DNA of 64,000 bases from an uncultured Paracoccaceae bacterium (GCA_947488605.1 CANKZJ010000001.1:620001-684000), one strand, 5' to 3'; positions 46,916-58,776 are shown, counted from the first letter of the stretch. Notes: generated by a model from the sequence alone, not told the origin. Numbers and translations are program-made.

Positions 46916-48796
46916 ATGGAAACTTTTCTGTTTCAGGCGACGATCTACCTCGGTGCGGCTGTCATCGCAGTGCCTCTCGCTGCGCGTCTGGGTCTGGGGT
47001 CAGTCCTTGGGTATTTGCTTGCTGGCATTGTGATTGGACCGCTCACTGGGTTGGTTGGGTCTGAGACGCAAGATCTTCAGCATTTTGCTGAATTCGGCGT
47101 TGTGATGATGCTGTTCTTGATCGGGCTTGAGCTGGAACCACGCGCACTATGGAACATGCGGCACCGGTTATTGGGCTTAGGTGGGATGCAAATTTTGCTG
47201 ACAATGGCTGCGATTAGCGGGGCCAGTCTTGCTTTCGGATATGACCTTGCGACATCTGTGGCCATCGGAATGATCTTTGCATTGTCATCAACGGCGATCG
47301 TCTTGCAAACTTTGACCGAGAAAGGTCTCGTTCAGACCAGCGGCGGGCGCGCGACGTTTTCGGTGCTATTGGCGCAAGACATTGCTGTCATTCCGATGCT
47401 GGCGCTGCTGCCTCTACTAGCTATCCCTGCTGTTGCAAGTATCGCGTCTGACGGATCACTCGTGCGGACAATTGATGATCACAGCGACGGGCATCATGCC
47501 ACGTTAAGCCTTGTCGAAGGATTGCCCGGCTGGGGAGTGACTTTGGTGACGCTCGGCGCAGTTGCGGTTGTGATCCTTGCGGGTGTCTTCCTGACCCGCC
47601 CGGTTTTTCGCTATATTCACCATGCCCGCCTGCGCGAAATGTACACAGCCCTTGCTTTGCTGATGGTCGTAGCCACTGCCGTGCTGATGACAATGGTTGG
47701 TCTCTCGCCGGCTTTGGGCACGTTCCTTGCAGGCGTCGTTCTTGCCAACTCAGAGTTTCGCCATGAGCTGGAAAGTGATCTGGCTCCGTTCAAAGGGTTA
47801 TTGCTCGGCCTGTTCTTCATCACTGTTGGCGCAGGCATTGATTTTGATCTGCTGTTTGTCGATCCGGCGGGGATTATCGGCGTCGCTATTGGTGTGATGG
47901 TGATTAAAGGCGTGATCCTTTTGGGACTGGCATTGGCCTTCAAACTGCACAAAAAAGACCGCTGGCTGTTTACTCTAGGATTGGCACAAGCGGGTGAATT
48001 TGGCTTTGTTCTGATCTCATTCTCGCTCCAGCAAGGTGTACTGGCTGGAAGCCTTGCTGGAAAACTCTTGCTGGTGATCGCGCTTTCCATGCTGATCACC
48101 CCACTGCTTTTCATTGTCTATGAACTGATCATCAAACGTATGGTCGATGTTGAAGAACTTGAGCATGACGAGGTCGACGAGCGCGGCACCGTGATCATTG
48201 CGGGAATTGGCCGTTTCGGGCAAATCGTGAACCGTTTGGTCCAAAGCGCAGGGTTTGACACTGTTGTCGTCGACAATAATCTGACCACCGTGCAGATGAT
48301 GCGCAAGTTCGGGTTTCGCGGATTCTTTGGCGACCCCACGCGCCCTGACTTGTTGAATGCCGCTGGGCTAGAAGATGCAAAAGTTCTGGTTGTCGCCATC
48401 GATGACAAATCATCAGCGGTGAAACTTGTCCGCTATGCCCGAAAGACCAGACCTGATCTGCACATTATCGCCCGTGCCCGTGACCGCGCGCATGTGCACG
48501 AGCTTTATGACGCCGGTGCAGACGATATCGTCCGCGAGATGTTTGACAGTTCGCTACGTGCCGGACGCTATGCGCTGGAAAACCTAGGGCTGACCGAATT
48601 TGAAGCCTCAGAGGTCGAGCAAGCGTTTTACCAACATGATCGCACCGCGTTGCGGGAACTCGCAGCACTATGGAAACCCGGCGTGCCAATCTCAGAACTG
48701 CCAGAATATGTGGCGCGGGCGCGCGAACTCAATAGCAGTCTCGAGATGGAATTGACGGCCCGCCAGCAGGCGAATGAAAGCAAGAAAAAGGATTAA
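46916..48796 (+). CDS. monovalent cation:proton antiporter-2 (CPA2, KefB/C-like) with TrkA-N domain
   Basis: Multi-TM, FGVVMMLFLIGLELEP, GLAQAGEFGFVL; TrkA-N IIAGIGRFGQIVNRLVQ. Confidence 0.93.
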   Translation: METFLFQATIYLGAAVIAVPLAARLGLGSVLGYLLAGIVIGPLTGLVGSETQDLQHFAEFGVVMMLFLIGLELEPRALWNMRHRLLGLGGMQILLTMAAISGASLAFGYDLATSVAIGMIFALSSTAIVLQTLTEKGLVQTSGGRATFSVLLAQDIAVIPMLALLPLLAIPAVASIASDGSLVRTIDDHSDGHHATLSLVEGLPGWGVTLVTLGAVAVVILAGVFLTRPVFRYIHHARLREMYTALALLMVVATAVLMTMVGLSPALGTFLAGVVLANSEFRHELESDLAPFKGLLLGLFFITVGAGIDFDLLFVDPAGIIGVAIGVMVIKGVILLGLALAFKLHKKDRWLFTLGLAQAGEFGFVLISFSLQQGVLAGSLAGKLLLVIALSMLITPLLFIVYELIIKRMVDVEELEHDEVDERGTVIIAGIGRFGQIVNRLVQSAGFDTVVVDNNLTTVQMMRKFGFRGFFGDPTRPDLLNAAGLEDAKVLVVAIDDKSSAVKLVRYARKTRPDLHIIARARDRAHVHELYDAGADDIVREMFDSSLRAGRYALENLGLTEFEASEVEQAFYQHDRTALRELAALWKPGVPISELPEYVARARELNSSLEMELTARQQANESKKKD

Positions 48797-48808
48797 AGCG
48801 CGGGTCGG

Positions 48809-49819
48809 TTACCCGTCACTCACGCCCGCCTCCGCAAATGTCGCCATACCTGAGTGGCAGGCAATCGCACCTTTCAGCACTCCAATCGCCAAAGCCGCAC
48901 CAGACCCTTCGCCCAACCGCAGGCCAAGGTTCAAAAGAGGCTGTTTACGAATGCCGTCCAACAGGCGTTGATGCGCGCCCTCGGCACTTAAATGGCCAGC
49001 CACCGTATGATCCAACGCGCCATCAACCGCTTTGGCAAGGCTGGCAGCCGCAGCACAACAGATGAATCCATCAAGGATCACAGGGATCCGGTGATGCCGC
49101 GCGGCGGCAATCGCCCCGACCATCGCCGCAAGTTCGCGCCCACCCAAGCATCGCAACGCTTCAAGAGGGTCAGATATCTTATGCAACGCAAGGCCCTGCT
49201 CCACGACTTGGGTTTTCCGCGCAAGCCCTGCATCGTCAACGCCAGTGCCACGCCCAGTCCAATCGGCCGCTTCGCCGCCCAGAACGGCGGCCGCAACCGC
49301 AGCTGCCGACGTGGTGTTCCCGATCCCCATTTCGCCGGTGACCAAGAGATCAGCATCTGGATCGACAGCGTTCCAGCCTGTTTGCAGCGCATCCACAAAT
49401 TCAGCCTCAGTCATCGCGGGTGCTGTCGTGAAATCCGCAGTCGGCGTGTCGAGCGATAGCGGGTAGACGTCCATCTTCGCGCCGAACTCTTTGCAGAGTT
49501 GGTTAATCGCAGCGCCACCATGTTCAAAGTTCGCGACCATTTGTACCGTGACTTCCGGCGGGAAAGCCGAGACGCCTTGCGCACAAACCCCGTGGTTGCC
49601 GGCAAAAATGATAACCTGCGGTGCCGTGATCCGCGGCTGTGCATCGCCGCGCCAGCCCGCATACCAAATTGCGAGGTCCTCTAAGCGCCCCAGCGCACCC
49701 GGCGGTTTGGTCAATTGCCCGTTGCGGTCCTGTGCCGCTTGCGTTGCAGCGGCGTCCGGTCCGGCGGCTTTTGCCAAGGCATCACGGAAGGTCGAAATTG
49801 TGGTAAATGGCGCTTGCAT
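48809..49819 (-). CDS. cobT: nicotinate-nucleotide--dimethylbenzimidazole phosphoribosyltransferase
   Basis: [62 protein letters not shown]. Confidence 0.96.
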   Translation of the reverse strand: MQAPFTTISTFRDALAKAAGPDAAATQAAQDRNGQLTKPPGALGRLEDLAIWYAGWRGDAQPRITAPQVIIFAGNHGVCAQGVSAFPPEVTVQMVANFEHGGAAINQLCKEFGAKMDVYPLSLDTPTADFTTAPAMTEAEFVDALQTGWNAVDPDADLLVTGEMGIGNTTSAAAVAAAVLGGEAADWTGRGTGVDDAGLARKTQVVEQGLALHKISDPLEALRCLGGRELAAMVGAIAAARHHRIPVILDGFICCAAAASLAKAVDGALDHTVAGHLSAEGAHQRLLDGIRKQPLLNLGLRLGEGSGAALAIGVLKGAIACHSGMATFAEAGVSDG

Positions 49820-49896
49820 CGCATCCTCACTCGGCTCAATCTTTAGCTCTGTTTAACGCACGTAGCCCCGATGAACAGGCCCTGAAAGGACGCATT

Positions 49897-50654
49897 TTGT
49901 ACAAACCCGACAATGCCCTCATCGACCGGATCGACCTGCCCGCAGCGTTGGGGTTGCTGACACGTTTGCCGGTCATCGTCGATGGCACACGTGCGATGGA
50001 ACGGGGCGCTGCGTCGGCTTGGGCGTATCCCTTGGTAGGCGTGGTCCTTGGGGTAATCTTGGCCGCTGCGACAGCTATTTTAATCTGGATGGGTTTACCG
50101 TCTGGCATCGTCGCGGGTGTCATCCTCGCAGGTTCTGTGATCATGACAGGCGCGATGCACGAAGACGGATTAGCCGATAGCGCGGACGGGCTGTGGGGTG
50201 GCTGGGACCGCGCGCGCCGCCTTGCGATTATGAAAGACAGCCATATCGGCGTGTACGGTGTTTGCGCGATTGCATTGTCGCTACTGCTGCGCTGGCTGGC
50301 GCTGGTCGTGATCATCTCGATGGGGGCGTACTGGGTGGCCTTTATTGCTGTTGGCGCGCTGAGCCGAACAGCGATGGTGGGTCTCATGGCCGTTCTGCCG
50401 CATGCCAGATCAGACGGTTTAAGCCAAAGTGTCGGACGTCCACCGGCCAATGCAGTCTGGGTCGCCGTTGGAATTGCCATCGGGTTTGCTGTTTTGTGCG
50501 GCTACCCATGGCTGCTGTTCGTGGCACTGATTGCGACGCTGATTTGCGGCGCAATCGCACGCGCCAAAATTGGCGGGCAAACCGGCGATATTTTGGGCGC
50601 AACGCAGCAAATCAACGAAATTATGCTGCTTTGCGCTATCGTGACGATGATAAC

Positions 50655-50658
<4 letters not shown>
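49897..50658 (+). CDS. cobS: adenosylcobinamide-GDP ribazoletransferase
   Basis: AWAYPLVGVVLG, MHEDGLADSADGLWGGWDRARRLAIMKDSHIGVYG; TTG start chosen after GAAAGGA. Confidence 0.94.
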
Positions 50659-51685
<1,027 letters not shown>

Positions 51686-51856
51686 TTATGGAAACATCGT
51701 TTGTCAAAAACCTAAGTAGTGCAGCAAACTTAAGCTAGCCACCCCAAATATACGTTACGTTTGCGCTAACGTCCGTGTGAACTGTGGACTCTCGGAATTC
51801 AGTCGATAACTTTACGTCATCTTGGGTCGGGGAGGCCCAAACATAGGGAGAGATCA

Positions 51857-52870
51857 ATGAAGTATCTATCAAAGGCCGTTCTCGCGGCGAGCATCGCTAT
51901 TGGCGCACCAATGGCACAGGCGCAAGACGCCGAAGAAGCGAGCTATATTCTTGCGACAGCATCCACCGGCGGCACGTATTATCCCGTTGGCGTGGCACTT
52001 TCGACACTTGTGAAGGTGAAACTGGAACCAAGCCAGAAAATCGGCATGTCAGCCATCAGCTCTGCCGGGTCTGGTGAAAACGTTCGCTTGATCCGTGAAG
52101 GCGAAGCACAGTTTGGCATTCTGCAAGGTTTGTTCGGTTTCTATGCCGCATCAGGCACCGGACCTGTTGCGGAATCTGGCCCACAAGATCACCTGCGCTC
52201 GGTCACAATGCTGTGGCAGAACGTAGAGCAGTTTGTTGTGGCGTCCGATGTTGCAACCACTGGCACGATCGAGGACATGGTCGCGCTGAAGGGTGAAGCC
52301 ATGGCGCTGGGTCGCCAAAACTCTGGCACAATCGGATCGAACGCGACGATCATGGCAGGCTTTGGTGTTGATATCGAAACAGACTATGAACTGGTCTTTG
52401 CGGGCTACGGCCCATCAGCTGAAGCGCTGCAAAACGGTCAGGTCAAAGGCATCAGTACACCCGCAGGTGTTCCAACAGGCGCGGTAAGCCAGCTTATGGC
52501 AGCCGCAGGCGACAGCGTGACGATGTTGAACTTCACACCTGAGCAGGTTGAACAGGCTGATGGCGGACGTGGACTTTGGACACCGTATCTGATCCCAGCG
52601 GGCACCTACCCGGGCCAGACAGAGGACATCAACACAATCGCGCAGCCAAACTTCTTGGCGACACACGCGGATTTGCCAGAAGAGAACGTCTACCAGATCA
52701 CCAAGACGATCTATGAAAACCTGCCCTTCTTGCAAGCGATCCACCCAGCCACAAAGGCGATGGCGCTTGAAGCTGCAATTGCTGGTTTGCCAGTGCCCCT
52801 GCATCCTGGTGCAGCACGGTTCTATCAGGAACAAGGGATTGAAATCCCAGAGCGCCTGATCGCAAACTAA
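51857..52870 (+). CDS. TAXI family TRAP transporter solute-binding subunit
   Basis: Signal peptide; YILATASTGGTYYPVGVALSTLV; SAISSAGSGENVRLI. Confidence 0.94.
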   Translation: MKYLSKAVLAASIAIGAPMAQAQDAEEASYILATASTGGTYYPVGVALSTLVKVKLEPSQKIGMSAISSAGSGENVRLIREGEAQFGILQGLFGFYAASGTGPVAESGPQDHLRSVTMLWQNVEQFVVASDVATTGTIEDMVALKGEAMALGRQNSGTIGSNATIMAGFGVDIETDYELVFAGYGPSAEALQNGQVKGISTPAGVPTGAVSQLMAAAGDSVTMLNFTPEQVEQADGGRGLWTPYLIPAGTYPGQTEDINTIAQPNFLATHADLPEENVYQITKTIYENLPFLQAIHPATKAMALEAAIAGLPVPLHPGAARFYQEQGIEIPERLIAN

Positions 52871-52877
52871 AAAATTC

Positions 52878-52910
52878 AACGGCCCGTGTGATCATCACGC
52901 GGGCCGTTTT
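52878..52910. terminator. stem-loop between TAXI binding protein and TRAP permease
   Basis: AACGGCCCG / CGGGCCGTT 9-bp stem followed by TTTT. Confidence 0.7.
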
Positions 52911-52929
52911 GCATATAAGGGGACGCATA

Positions 52930-55029
52930 ATGTCCGACGAAACCCCCGCCGCGGATGACCTGCAGCGCAGCTTTACCGGTTTGCCAAACTCCGCCCTCAC
53001 AATCCTTTGTTTTTTGATCGCGGTTGGGCACATTTATGTGGCCTTTGATCCGATCATTTCCGAATTCCAACGCAACGCTTACCACTTTGCGGGCTTTGCA
53101 TTTCTCGCGGCGGTCCTGAACCCCATCGTCAAGGGCAAGACACGTAGCAAACCTGTTCTCGTGTTTGACCTGACCTTGGGCAGCTTGGTCGCCATTGCAG
53201 CAATATACTTGCCCTTCGCCGAACAAGGCATCTACGACCGCGGTGTCAAGTTCTCGACCCTCGATTGGATCGCTGCCGTCATCTGCGTCATCGGCGCGAT
53301 CGAGCTGACGCGGCGATTGACCGGTTTGGTGATCCCTTGCCTGATCATCATTGCGATCACGTATATCGGCTGGTGGGGGCAGTTGATTGGTGGTGTGTTT
53401 TCCTTCCCAGGTCTCAGCTGGGAATCCATCGCGTTTCGCTCGATCTATGGCGATGACGCAATGTTCGGGACAATTGCGCGGATTTCATCGACGTTCGTGT
53501 TTCTCTTTATCATCTTCGGCGCGTTCCTTCTGCGCTCTGGTGCAGGTGATTTCGTGATCAATATCGCGCGTGCGATTGCCGGGCGTTTGGTCGGTGGTCC
53601 GGGTATTGTCGCCGTCATCGCGTCGGGTTTGACCGGAACAATCTCAGGCTCGGCGGTTGCAAACACTGCGTCCACTGGTGTCATCACGATCCCTTTGATG
53701 AAGAAAGCTGGGTTTCCTGCCAAGTTTGCAGGCGGTGTGGAAGCAGCTTCTTCAACAGGTGGTCAGCTTATGCCGCCGATCATGGGCGCAGGCGCATTCG
53801 TGATGGCAAGTTTCACGCAAATTCCCTATGAGACCATCGTCGCGGTCGCGGCGCTCCCTGCTCTGCTTTACTTCCTGTCGGTCGTATTCTTTGTTCGCAT
53901 CGAGGCACGCCGTCTTGGGCTGCCACCGATGGAAAGCGATGGCGAAACGATTGGCTCTGCCTTCAAGAAAGGCGGCGCGAGTTTTGTGATACCAATCAGT
54001 GCGCTGATTGGTATGCTCGTGTCCGGTTTTACACCTGCATTTGCAGCAGTCTTTGGCATTCTTGCCGTAATCGGCTCAAGCTGGCTGACCCAGAACCCTA
54101 TGGGCCCTCGCGCCGTGTTTGAGGCGCTTGTGATGGGGACCAAAGGCATGATCATGACGGCTGTCTTGCTGTGTGCCGTGGGCCTTGTTGTCAACGTCAT
54201 CGCGACCGCAGGCATCGGCAATACATTCAGCTTGATGATTGCAGATTGGGCAGGCGGCAACCTGTTGATCGCCATCGTCATGGTCGCACTTGCCAGCCTT
54301 GTGCTGGGGATGGGGCTGCCGGTGACTGCGGCCTACATCGTGCTCGCAACGCTCTCCGCCCCTGCCCTTGCGGGCATGATTGCGGACCGTTTCGTGATCG
54401 AAGCATTGGCAGCCGGCACCTTGGGTGATGCAGGCAACGCGGTGTTGATGTTTGGCGTCCCTGACCCATCCGTCCTTACGGGTGCGCTAAACCTCGAAGA
54501 GGCCGCCGCGATCATCAAAGCGCTGCCTCTTGAGGTTGCGGCGCCCCTGCGCGATCTGGTGGTCCCCCAAGACATCACCGTCGCGGCGTTACTGTCCGCG
54601 CATATGATCATCTTCTGGCTGAGCCAAGACAGCAACGTCACACCCCCCGTAGCCTTGGCTGCCTTTACCGCCGCAGCAATCGCAAAAGCGCCCGCAATGG
54701 CGACGGGTATCGCAAGTTGGAAGCTAGCCAAGGGTTTGTATATTGTCCCCTTGATGATGGCTTACACCCCGTTCTTGTCGGGTGACTGGGGCGTCATGGT
54801 TGTCATCTTCGGCTTTGGTGTCGTCGGCATCTACGCGCTTGCAGGTGCCCTACAAGGCTGCATGGAGGCCCCACTCAACATCGTAACGCGCGTTGTTTTG
54901 GGTGTCGCTGGTGCTGCATGTCTCTGGCCTGCACCGCTGATGGTGCATCTGATTGCCGCGGCTGTCGTGATTGCATTATTGGTTTGGAATGCGCGACAAC
55001 CAAAGGCGGCGATGGCTGCCGAAAGATGA
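52930..55029 (+). CDS. TRAP transporter permease, fused 4TM/12TM type
   Basis: GLTGTISGSAVANTASTGVITIPLMKKAGFPAKFAGGVEAASSTGGQLMPPIMGAGAFVMA. Confidence 0.95.
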   Translation: MSDETPAADDLQRSFTGLPNSALTILCFLIAVGHIYVAFDPIISEFQRNAYHFAGFAFLAAVLNPIVKGKTRSKPVLVFDLTLGSLVAIAAIYLPFAEQGIYDRGVKFSTLDWIAAVICVIGAIELTRRLTGLVIPCLIIIAITYIGWWGQLIGGVFSFPGLSWESIAFRSIYGDDAMFGTIARISSTFVFLFIIFGAFLLRSGAGDFVINIARAIAGRLVGGPGIVAVIASGLTGTISGSAVANTASTGVITIPLMKKAGFPAKFAGGVEAASSTGGQLMPPIMGAGAFVMASFTQIPYETIVAVAALPALLYFLSVVFFVRIEARRLGLPPMESDGETIGSAFKKGGASFVIPISALIGMLVSGFTPAFAAVFGILAVIGSSWLTQNPMGPRAVFEALVMGTKGMIMTAVLLCAVGLVVNVIATAGIGNTFSLMIADWAGGNLLIAIVMVALASLVLGMGLPVTAAYIVLATLSAPALAGMIADRFVIEALAAGTLGDAGNAVLMFGVPDPSVLTGALNLEEAAAIIKALPLEVAAPLRDLVVPQDITVAALLSAHMIIFWLSQDSNVTPPVALAAFTAAAIAKAPAMATGIASWKLAKGLYIVPLMMAYTPFLSGDWGVMVVIFGFGVVGIYALAGALQGCMEAPLNIVTRVVLGVAGAACLWPAPLMVHLIAAAVVIALLVWNARQPKAAMAAER

Positions 55030-55032
55030 CTT

Positions 55033-55416
55033 ATGGCCCACCAAGGAAGCTGCCTTTGCGGCAAAGTGACATTTACAGTTGAAGGTGACCTGCCGGAATT
55101 GAGCGCATGTCACTGCACTGCCTGTCGAAAACACTCAGGTCATTATGAGGCGTCCGTGGATATCGCGCGGACTGCGCTGACGCTGCGCGGTGAAGACAGC
55201 ATCGGGTGGTATCAATCCTCTGAAAAAGTCCGCCGCGGTTTTTGCAAAAACTGTGGGTCAACATTGTTCTGGGACCCAATCTTCCAAGACTGGACTGCTA
55301 TTGCCATGGGGGCTTTCGATACACCGACGCAAACCAAACTCGCGCGCCACATCTTCGTGTCCGAGAAAGGCGACTACTATGACATCGCCGATGGTCTGCC
55401 TCAAAACGAGACCTAA
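55033..55416 (+). CDS. GFA (glutathione-dependent formaldehyde-activating enzyme-like) family protein
   Basis: GSCLCGKVTFTVEG, CHCTACRKHSG, FCKNCGSTLFW. Confidence 0.93.
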   Translation: MAHQGSCLCGKVTFTVEGDLPELSACHCTACRKHSGHYEASVDIARTALTLRGEDSIGWYQSSEKVRRGFCKNCGSTLFWDPIFQDWTAIAMGAFDTPTQTKLARHIFVSEKGDYYDIADGLPQNET

Positions 55417-55417
55417 C

Positions 55418-55447
55418 AAAAAAGGCGACCAACGCGGGCCGCCTTTT
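55418..55447. terminator. bidirectional terminator between convergent genes
   Basis: AAAAGGCG / CGCCTTTT stem in the convergent intergenic gap. Confidence 0.65.
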
Positions 55448-55469
55448 CGTACAGTTTTCGGGGTTCGCG

Positions 55470-56951
55470 CTACTCTTCGAGCACAAGCGCCACAAAGCGT
55501 GGATCACCGCCGCGACGCACCAGCAGAAGGATAGACTTACGTCCGGCTTCTGTTGCCGCTTCGATCCGCCCTTCAAGGTCAGCCACGGTTGTGACGGATT
55601 CTTGACCCGCTTCGGTGATCACATCACCTTCAAGCAGGCCTTTGGATGCGGCCTCAGACTCTGGGTTAATCGCCGTGATGACCAGACCTGCGTCGACAGT
55701 CAGCGAGAACTGATCTGTCAGTTCCTCGGTGACCTCTGAGAGTGTCAAACCTAGAATTTCAGCTTGCTCCGGCTCTGCTTCTTCCTCTGTCGATGCGGGG
55801 AAGGCAACAGCCTCGGATGTCTCGCGACGCCCTAGAACAACGGTCAGGTCCGCCATGTCACCATCGCGCAAGACAGCAACGGGTACTTCTTTGCCCACAG
55901 GTGAGTTACCAACGATCCGGACAAGTTCGCGCGTGTCTTCAATCTCGATCCCATCGAAATTCAGGATCACGTCACCGGCCAACATGCCTGCATTTTCGGC
56001 AGGGCCAGCCGGCACATCAGTGACCAGCGCACCGCGTGCAAGATCCAATCCTTCGATAGCGTCGACCATATCAGGTGTGACATCTTGGATGCGCACACCC
56101 AACCAGCCACGACGGGTTTCGCCAAACTCAATCAGCTGATCAACAACATTGGTCACAACAGCCGACGACATCGCAAAACCGATACCAATGGAGCCGCCAT
56201 TGGGCGACAAAATCGCCGTGTTCACGCCGATCACTTCACCATCCATATTGAACAGCGGTCCACCAGAGTTACCGCGGTTAATCGCAGCGTCGGTCTGGAT
56301 ATAGTCGTCATATGTGCCGGAAAGTGCGCGGTCACGTGCTGACACGATACCAGCCGAAACCGAGAAACCTTGGCCCAGTGGGTTACCCATCGCCATGACC
56401 CAATCGCCGACGCGCGAACCAACAGCAGTACTGTCGCCAAATTCGACAAATGGCAAACCTTCGAGATCCACTTTCAGAACCGCAATATCCGTGTTCGGAT
56501 CTGTCCCGATTAATTCGGCAGGAACACCCGCTTCACCACCTGGAAAAAATTCGATCAGGATTTCATCAGCGCCTTCGATGACGTGGTTGTTGGTGACGAT
56601 ATAGCCATCGTCAGAGATAACAAAACCGGAACCGAGCGCCGAAGATCTGCGTTGTCCCTCACCGGGGCCGCGGTCCAGATCATCAAAGAAATCCTCAAAC
56701 GGTGACCCGTCCGGCACCAAACCTTGTGGGCCGGTGCGACCAGCAATTGTTGTGCTGGTCGTAATGTTCACCACTGATGGGCTTACTTGTTCGGCCAGAT
56801 CGGCAAATGTTGCCGGTCGGCTTTGTGCGTTGGCGACGGTGACCTGCGCCAGCACCAGCGCGAATGCCACTGCTAATGTCGTCACGAATGCCATCAACAG
56901 GCGGCGGGCGCGTTGTTGGTCTTGTTGAATTGCGATTGCCTTGGGCTTCAC
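55470..56951 (-). CDS. Do family serine endopeptidase (DegP/MucD)
   Basis: GTG start after AAAGGAGA; TNNHVIEGADEI, NTDIAVLKVD, NRGNSGGPLFN, two PDZ domains. Confidence 0.94.
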   Translation of the reverse strand: MKPKAIAIQQDQQRARRLLMAFVTTLAVAFALVLAQVTVANAQSRPATFADLAEQVSPSVVNITTSTTIAGRTGPQGLVPDGSPFEDFFDDLDRGPGEGQRRSSALGSGFVISDDGYIVTNNHVIEGADEILIEFFPGGEAGVPAELIGTDPNTDIAVLKVDLEGLPFVEFGDSTAVGSRVGDWVMAMGNPLGQGFSVSAGIVSARDRALSGTYDDYIQTDAAINRGNSGGPLFNMDGEVIGVNTAILSPNGGSIGIGFAMSSAVVTNVVDQLIEFGETRRGWLGVRIQDVTPDMVDAIEGLDLARGALVTDVPAGPAENAGMLAGDVILNFDGIEIEDTRELVRIVGNSPVGKEVPVAVLRDGDMADLTVVLGRRETSEAVAFPASTEEEAEPEQAEILGLTLSEVTEELTDQFSLTVDAGLVITAINPESEAASKGLLEGDVITEAGQESVTTVADLEGRIEAATEAGRKSILLLVRRGGDPRFVALVLEE

Positions 56952-57149
56952 GGGGCAAATCTCCTTTGTCTTTGGACATGGGGCGCGAGAAAGCGGTCCC
57001 TTCAATTACTGATGTTCTATGTAGGGCGGTAATTGTGCAACGCAAACTTACCTACTCATTGCTCAATAGGACGTGAATTTTCGTGTAGTTCTTGCAATAA
57101 TTTTCAGTTTCACCTCTTGTGGCGCAGTTAAACCAAGACCCTAGGCTAA

Positions 57150-57833
57150 GTGAACACGATGTTATCCCAAATCCTTTCGCCCTCTGTCCTGATCTTACTT
57201 GCCGGAGGCGTTCAGATTTGTGGCTATTTGCTCATTAATCAGACCTATCTGCGTCTGACGATGCTGTGCAGTACGTCTCTGTACATTCTATATTACTTCC
57301 ATGCCGCAGAGACGCCACTTTGGGGTGCGATCATCATTTCGAGCATGACGCTGGTCACCATTCTCATTGGTTTGGCAACGCTCTATGCGCGTAATTCAAG
57401 CTGGTCCGTGCCCGATGCACACAAGGATATCTATCCTCTGTTTGACGAATTGATGCCCGGTGATTTTGGCAAAGTCATGCGTTTGTCAAAGCGCGAAACA
57501 CTGACCGAAGACCGTATTGTAACACAAGAGGGCGATGATCCCGAGACGCTGATTTTTGTCACAAAGGGGACTTTCTTGGTGCAAAAAGGTAAAGTGCGTT
57601 TCGATGTGCCCGGACCCACGTTCATTGGTGAAGTCGCCTATCTGCGCAATGCGCCCAGTGCGGCAACAACCACTTTGCGGGCCGGAAACGAGATTGTGGT
57701 GTGGTCACGTAGCACCTTGGCGCGAAACACACGCACCGCCCCGCGTTTGAAACTGGCGTTTGATGCGCTGATTTCCCGCGATCTTGCGAAGAAAGTATCC
57801 TTGGCCGTCTCGCCCGACGCCGAACACCATTAG
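57150..57833 (+). CDS. Popeye (POPDC)-like membrane protein with cyclic-nucleotide-binding-fold domain
   Basis: Three N-terminal hydrophobic segments then CNB-like domain PLFDELMPGDFGKVMRLSKRETLTEDRIVTQEGDDPETLIFVTKGTFLVQKG...PTFIGEVAYLRNAPSAATTTLRAGNEIVVWSRSTL. Confidence 0.65.
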   Translation: MNTMLSQILSPSVLILLAGGVQICGYLLINQTYLRLTMLCSTSLYILYYFHAAETPLWGAIIISSMTLVTILIGLATLYARNSSWSVPDAHKDIYPLFDELMPGDFGKVMRLSKRETLTEDRIVTQEGDDPETLIFVTKGTFLVQKGKVRFDVPGPTFIGEVAYLRNAPSAATTTLRAGNEIVVWSRSTLARNTRTAPRLKLAFDALISRDLAKKVSLAVSPDAEHH

Positions 57834-57842
57834 CGCAATGCA

Positions 57843-57870
57843 AAAGGGCCGGCATTTCTGCCAGCCCTTT
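57843..57870. terminator. terminator between convergent genes
   Basis: AAAGGGC..GGCATTTCTGCC..GCCCTTT stem. Confidence 0.7.
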
Positions 57871-57897
57871 CAAAGTCATCTAACTTGCCGCGTGAGA

Positions 57898-58776
57898 TTA
57901 CTCAGACGCGCGGCCTTGATCGGACTTCAAGTAGTTGAAGAACTCGTTGTCAGGCGACAGAACCATCGTTGAATTGCCCGGTGTAAGTGACCGCTGATAG
58001 GCCGTCATGGAACGGTAGAATTCAAAGAATTCCGCATCACGACCAAAGGCTGCTGCGAAGATTTCGTTTCGCTGCGCGTCGGCTTCACCTTGGATGATCT
58101 GGCCTTCACGTTGTGCCTCTGACACGAGTTCGATCACGGTACGATCTGCACCCGCACGAATACGTTGTGCGGCCTCATTACCACGTGCGCGCTCGTCTGC
58201 CGCTTCGCGATCACGTTCTGCTTTCATACGCTCGTATGTGGCATTGAGGTTTTCTGGTGGTAGGTCAGTGCGCTTCAAACGCACGTCGATCACCTGCAAA
58301 CCTAGCGCGCGCGCTTCGGCAATCGCAGAGTTACGGATACGCAACATCAGTGCTGCACGATCAACTGACAAAATGTCGTTTGACGATACTGAACCCAAAA
58401 CTTCACGCGTTTCAGCACGCAAAATACTGTCGAGACGACGGGCTGCGGCCTCTTCGCCGCCAACACCAACGGCGCGACGGAACTGCTCAACATCGGCAAT
58501 GCGATAACGGGCAAAGGCATCGACGACCAAACGGCGATCATCAGATGGTGTGACCTCAAGTGGTTCCAGATCACGGCTCAGGATACGGTCGTCATAGCGC
58601 ACGACCTCTTGGATCAGTGGGATTTTGAACCCCAGACCCGGCTCTTCCTGAACCTTTACGATTTGACCGAACTGCAGAACAAGCGCCTTTTGGCGTTCGT
58701 CTACGATGAAGACTGATGACAATGCACCAATCACAATGACCGCGACTGCGGGCAGAAGAAATGCTGACTTACGCAT
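57898..58776 (-). CDS. hflC: FtsH protease modulator HflC
   Basis: SPFH/prohibitin family; VFIVDERQKALVLQFGQIVKVQEEPGLGFKIPLIQEVVRYDDRIL. Confidence 0.95.
   Translation of the reverse strand: MRKSAFLLPAVAVIVIGALSSVFIVDERQKALVLQFGQIVKVQEEPGLGFKIPLIQEVVRYDDRILSRDLEPLEVTPSDDRRLVVDAFARYRIADVEQFRRAVGVGGEEAAARRLDSILRAETREVLGSVSSNDILSVDRAALMLRIRNSAIAEARALGLQVIDVRLKRTDLPPENLNATYERMKAERDREAADERARGNEAAQRIRAGADRTVIELVSEAQREGQIIQGEADAQRNEIFAAAFGRDAEFFEFYRSMTAYQRSLTPGNSTMVLSPDNEFFNYLKSDQGRASE

Noticed and set aside
46916-48796. KefB-like antiporter as a component of a stress-tolerance island with the hsp20/degP genes
   Set aside because: About 26 kb away with unrelated operons between; full-length housekeeping CPA2 with TrkA-N domain.
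49807-49896. Longer cobS N-terminal extension overlapping divergent cobT
   Set aside because: Extension residues do not look like CobS; a TTG at 49897 with GAAAGGA upstream is a better start.
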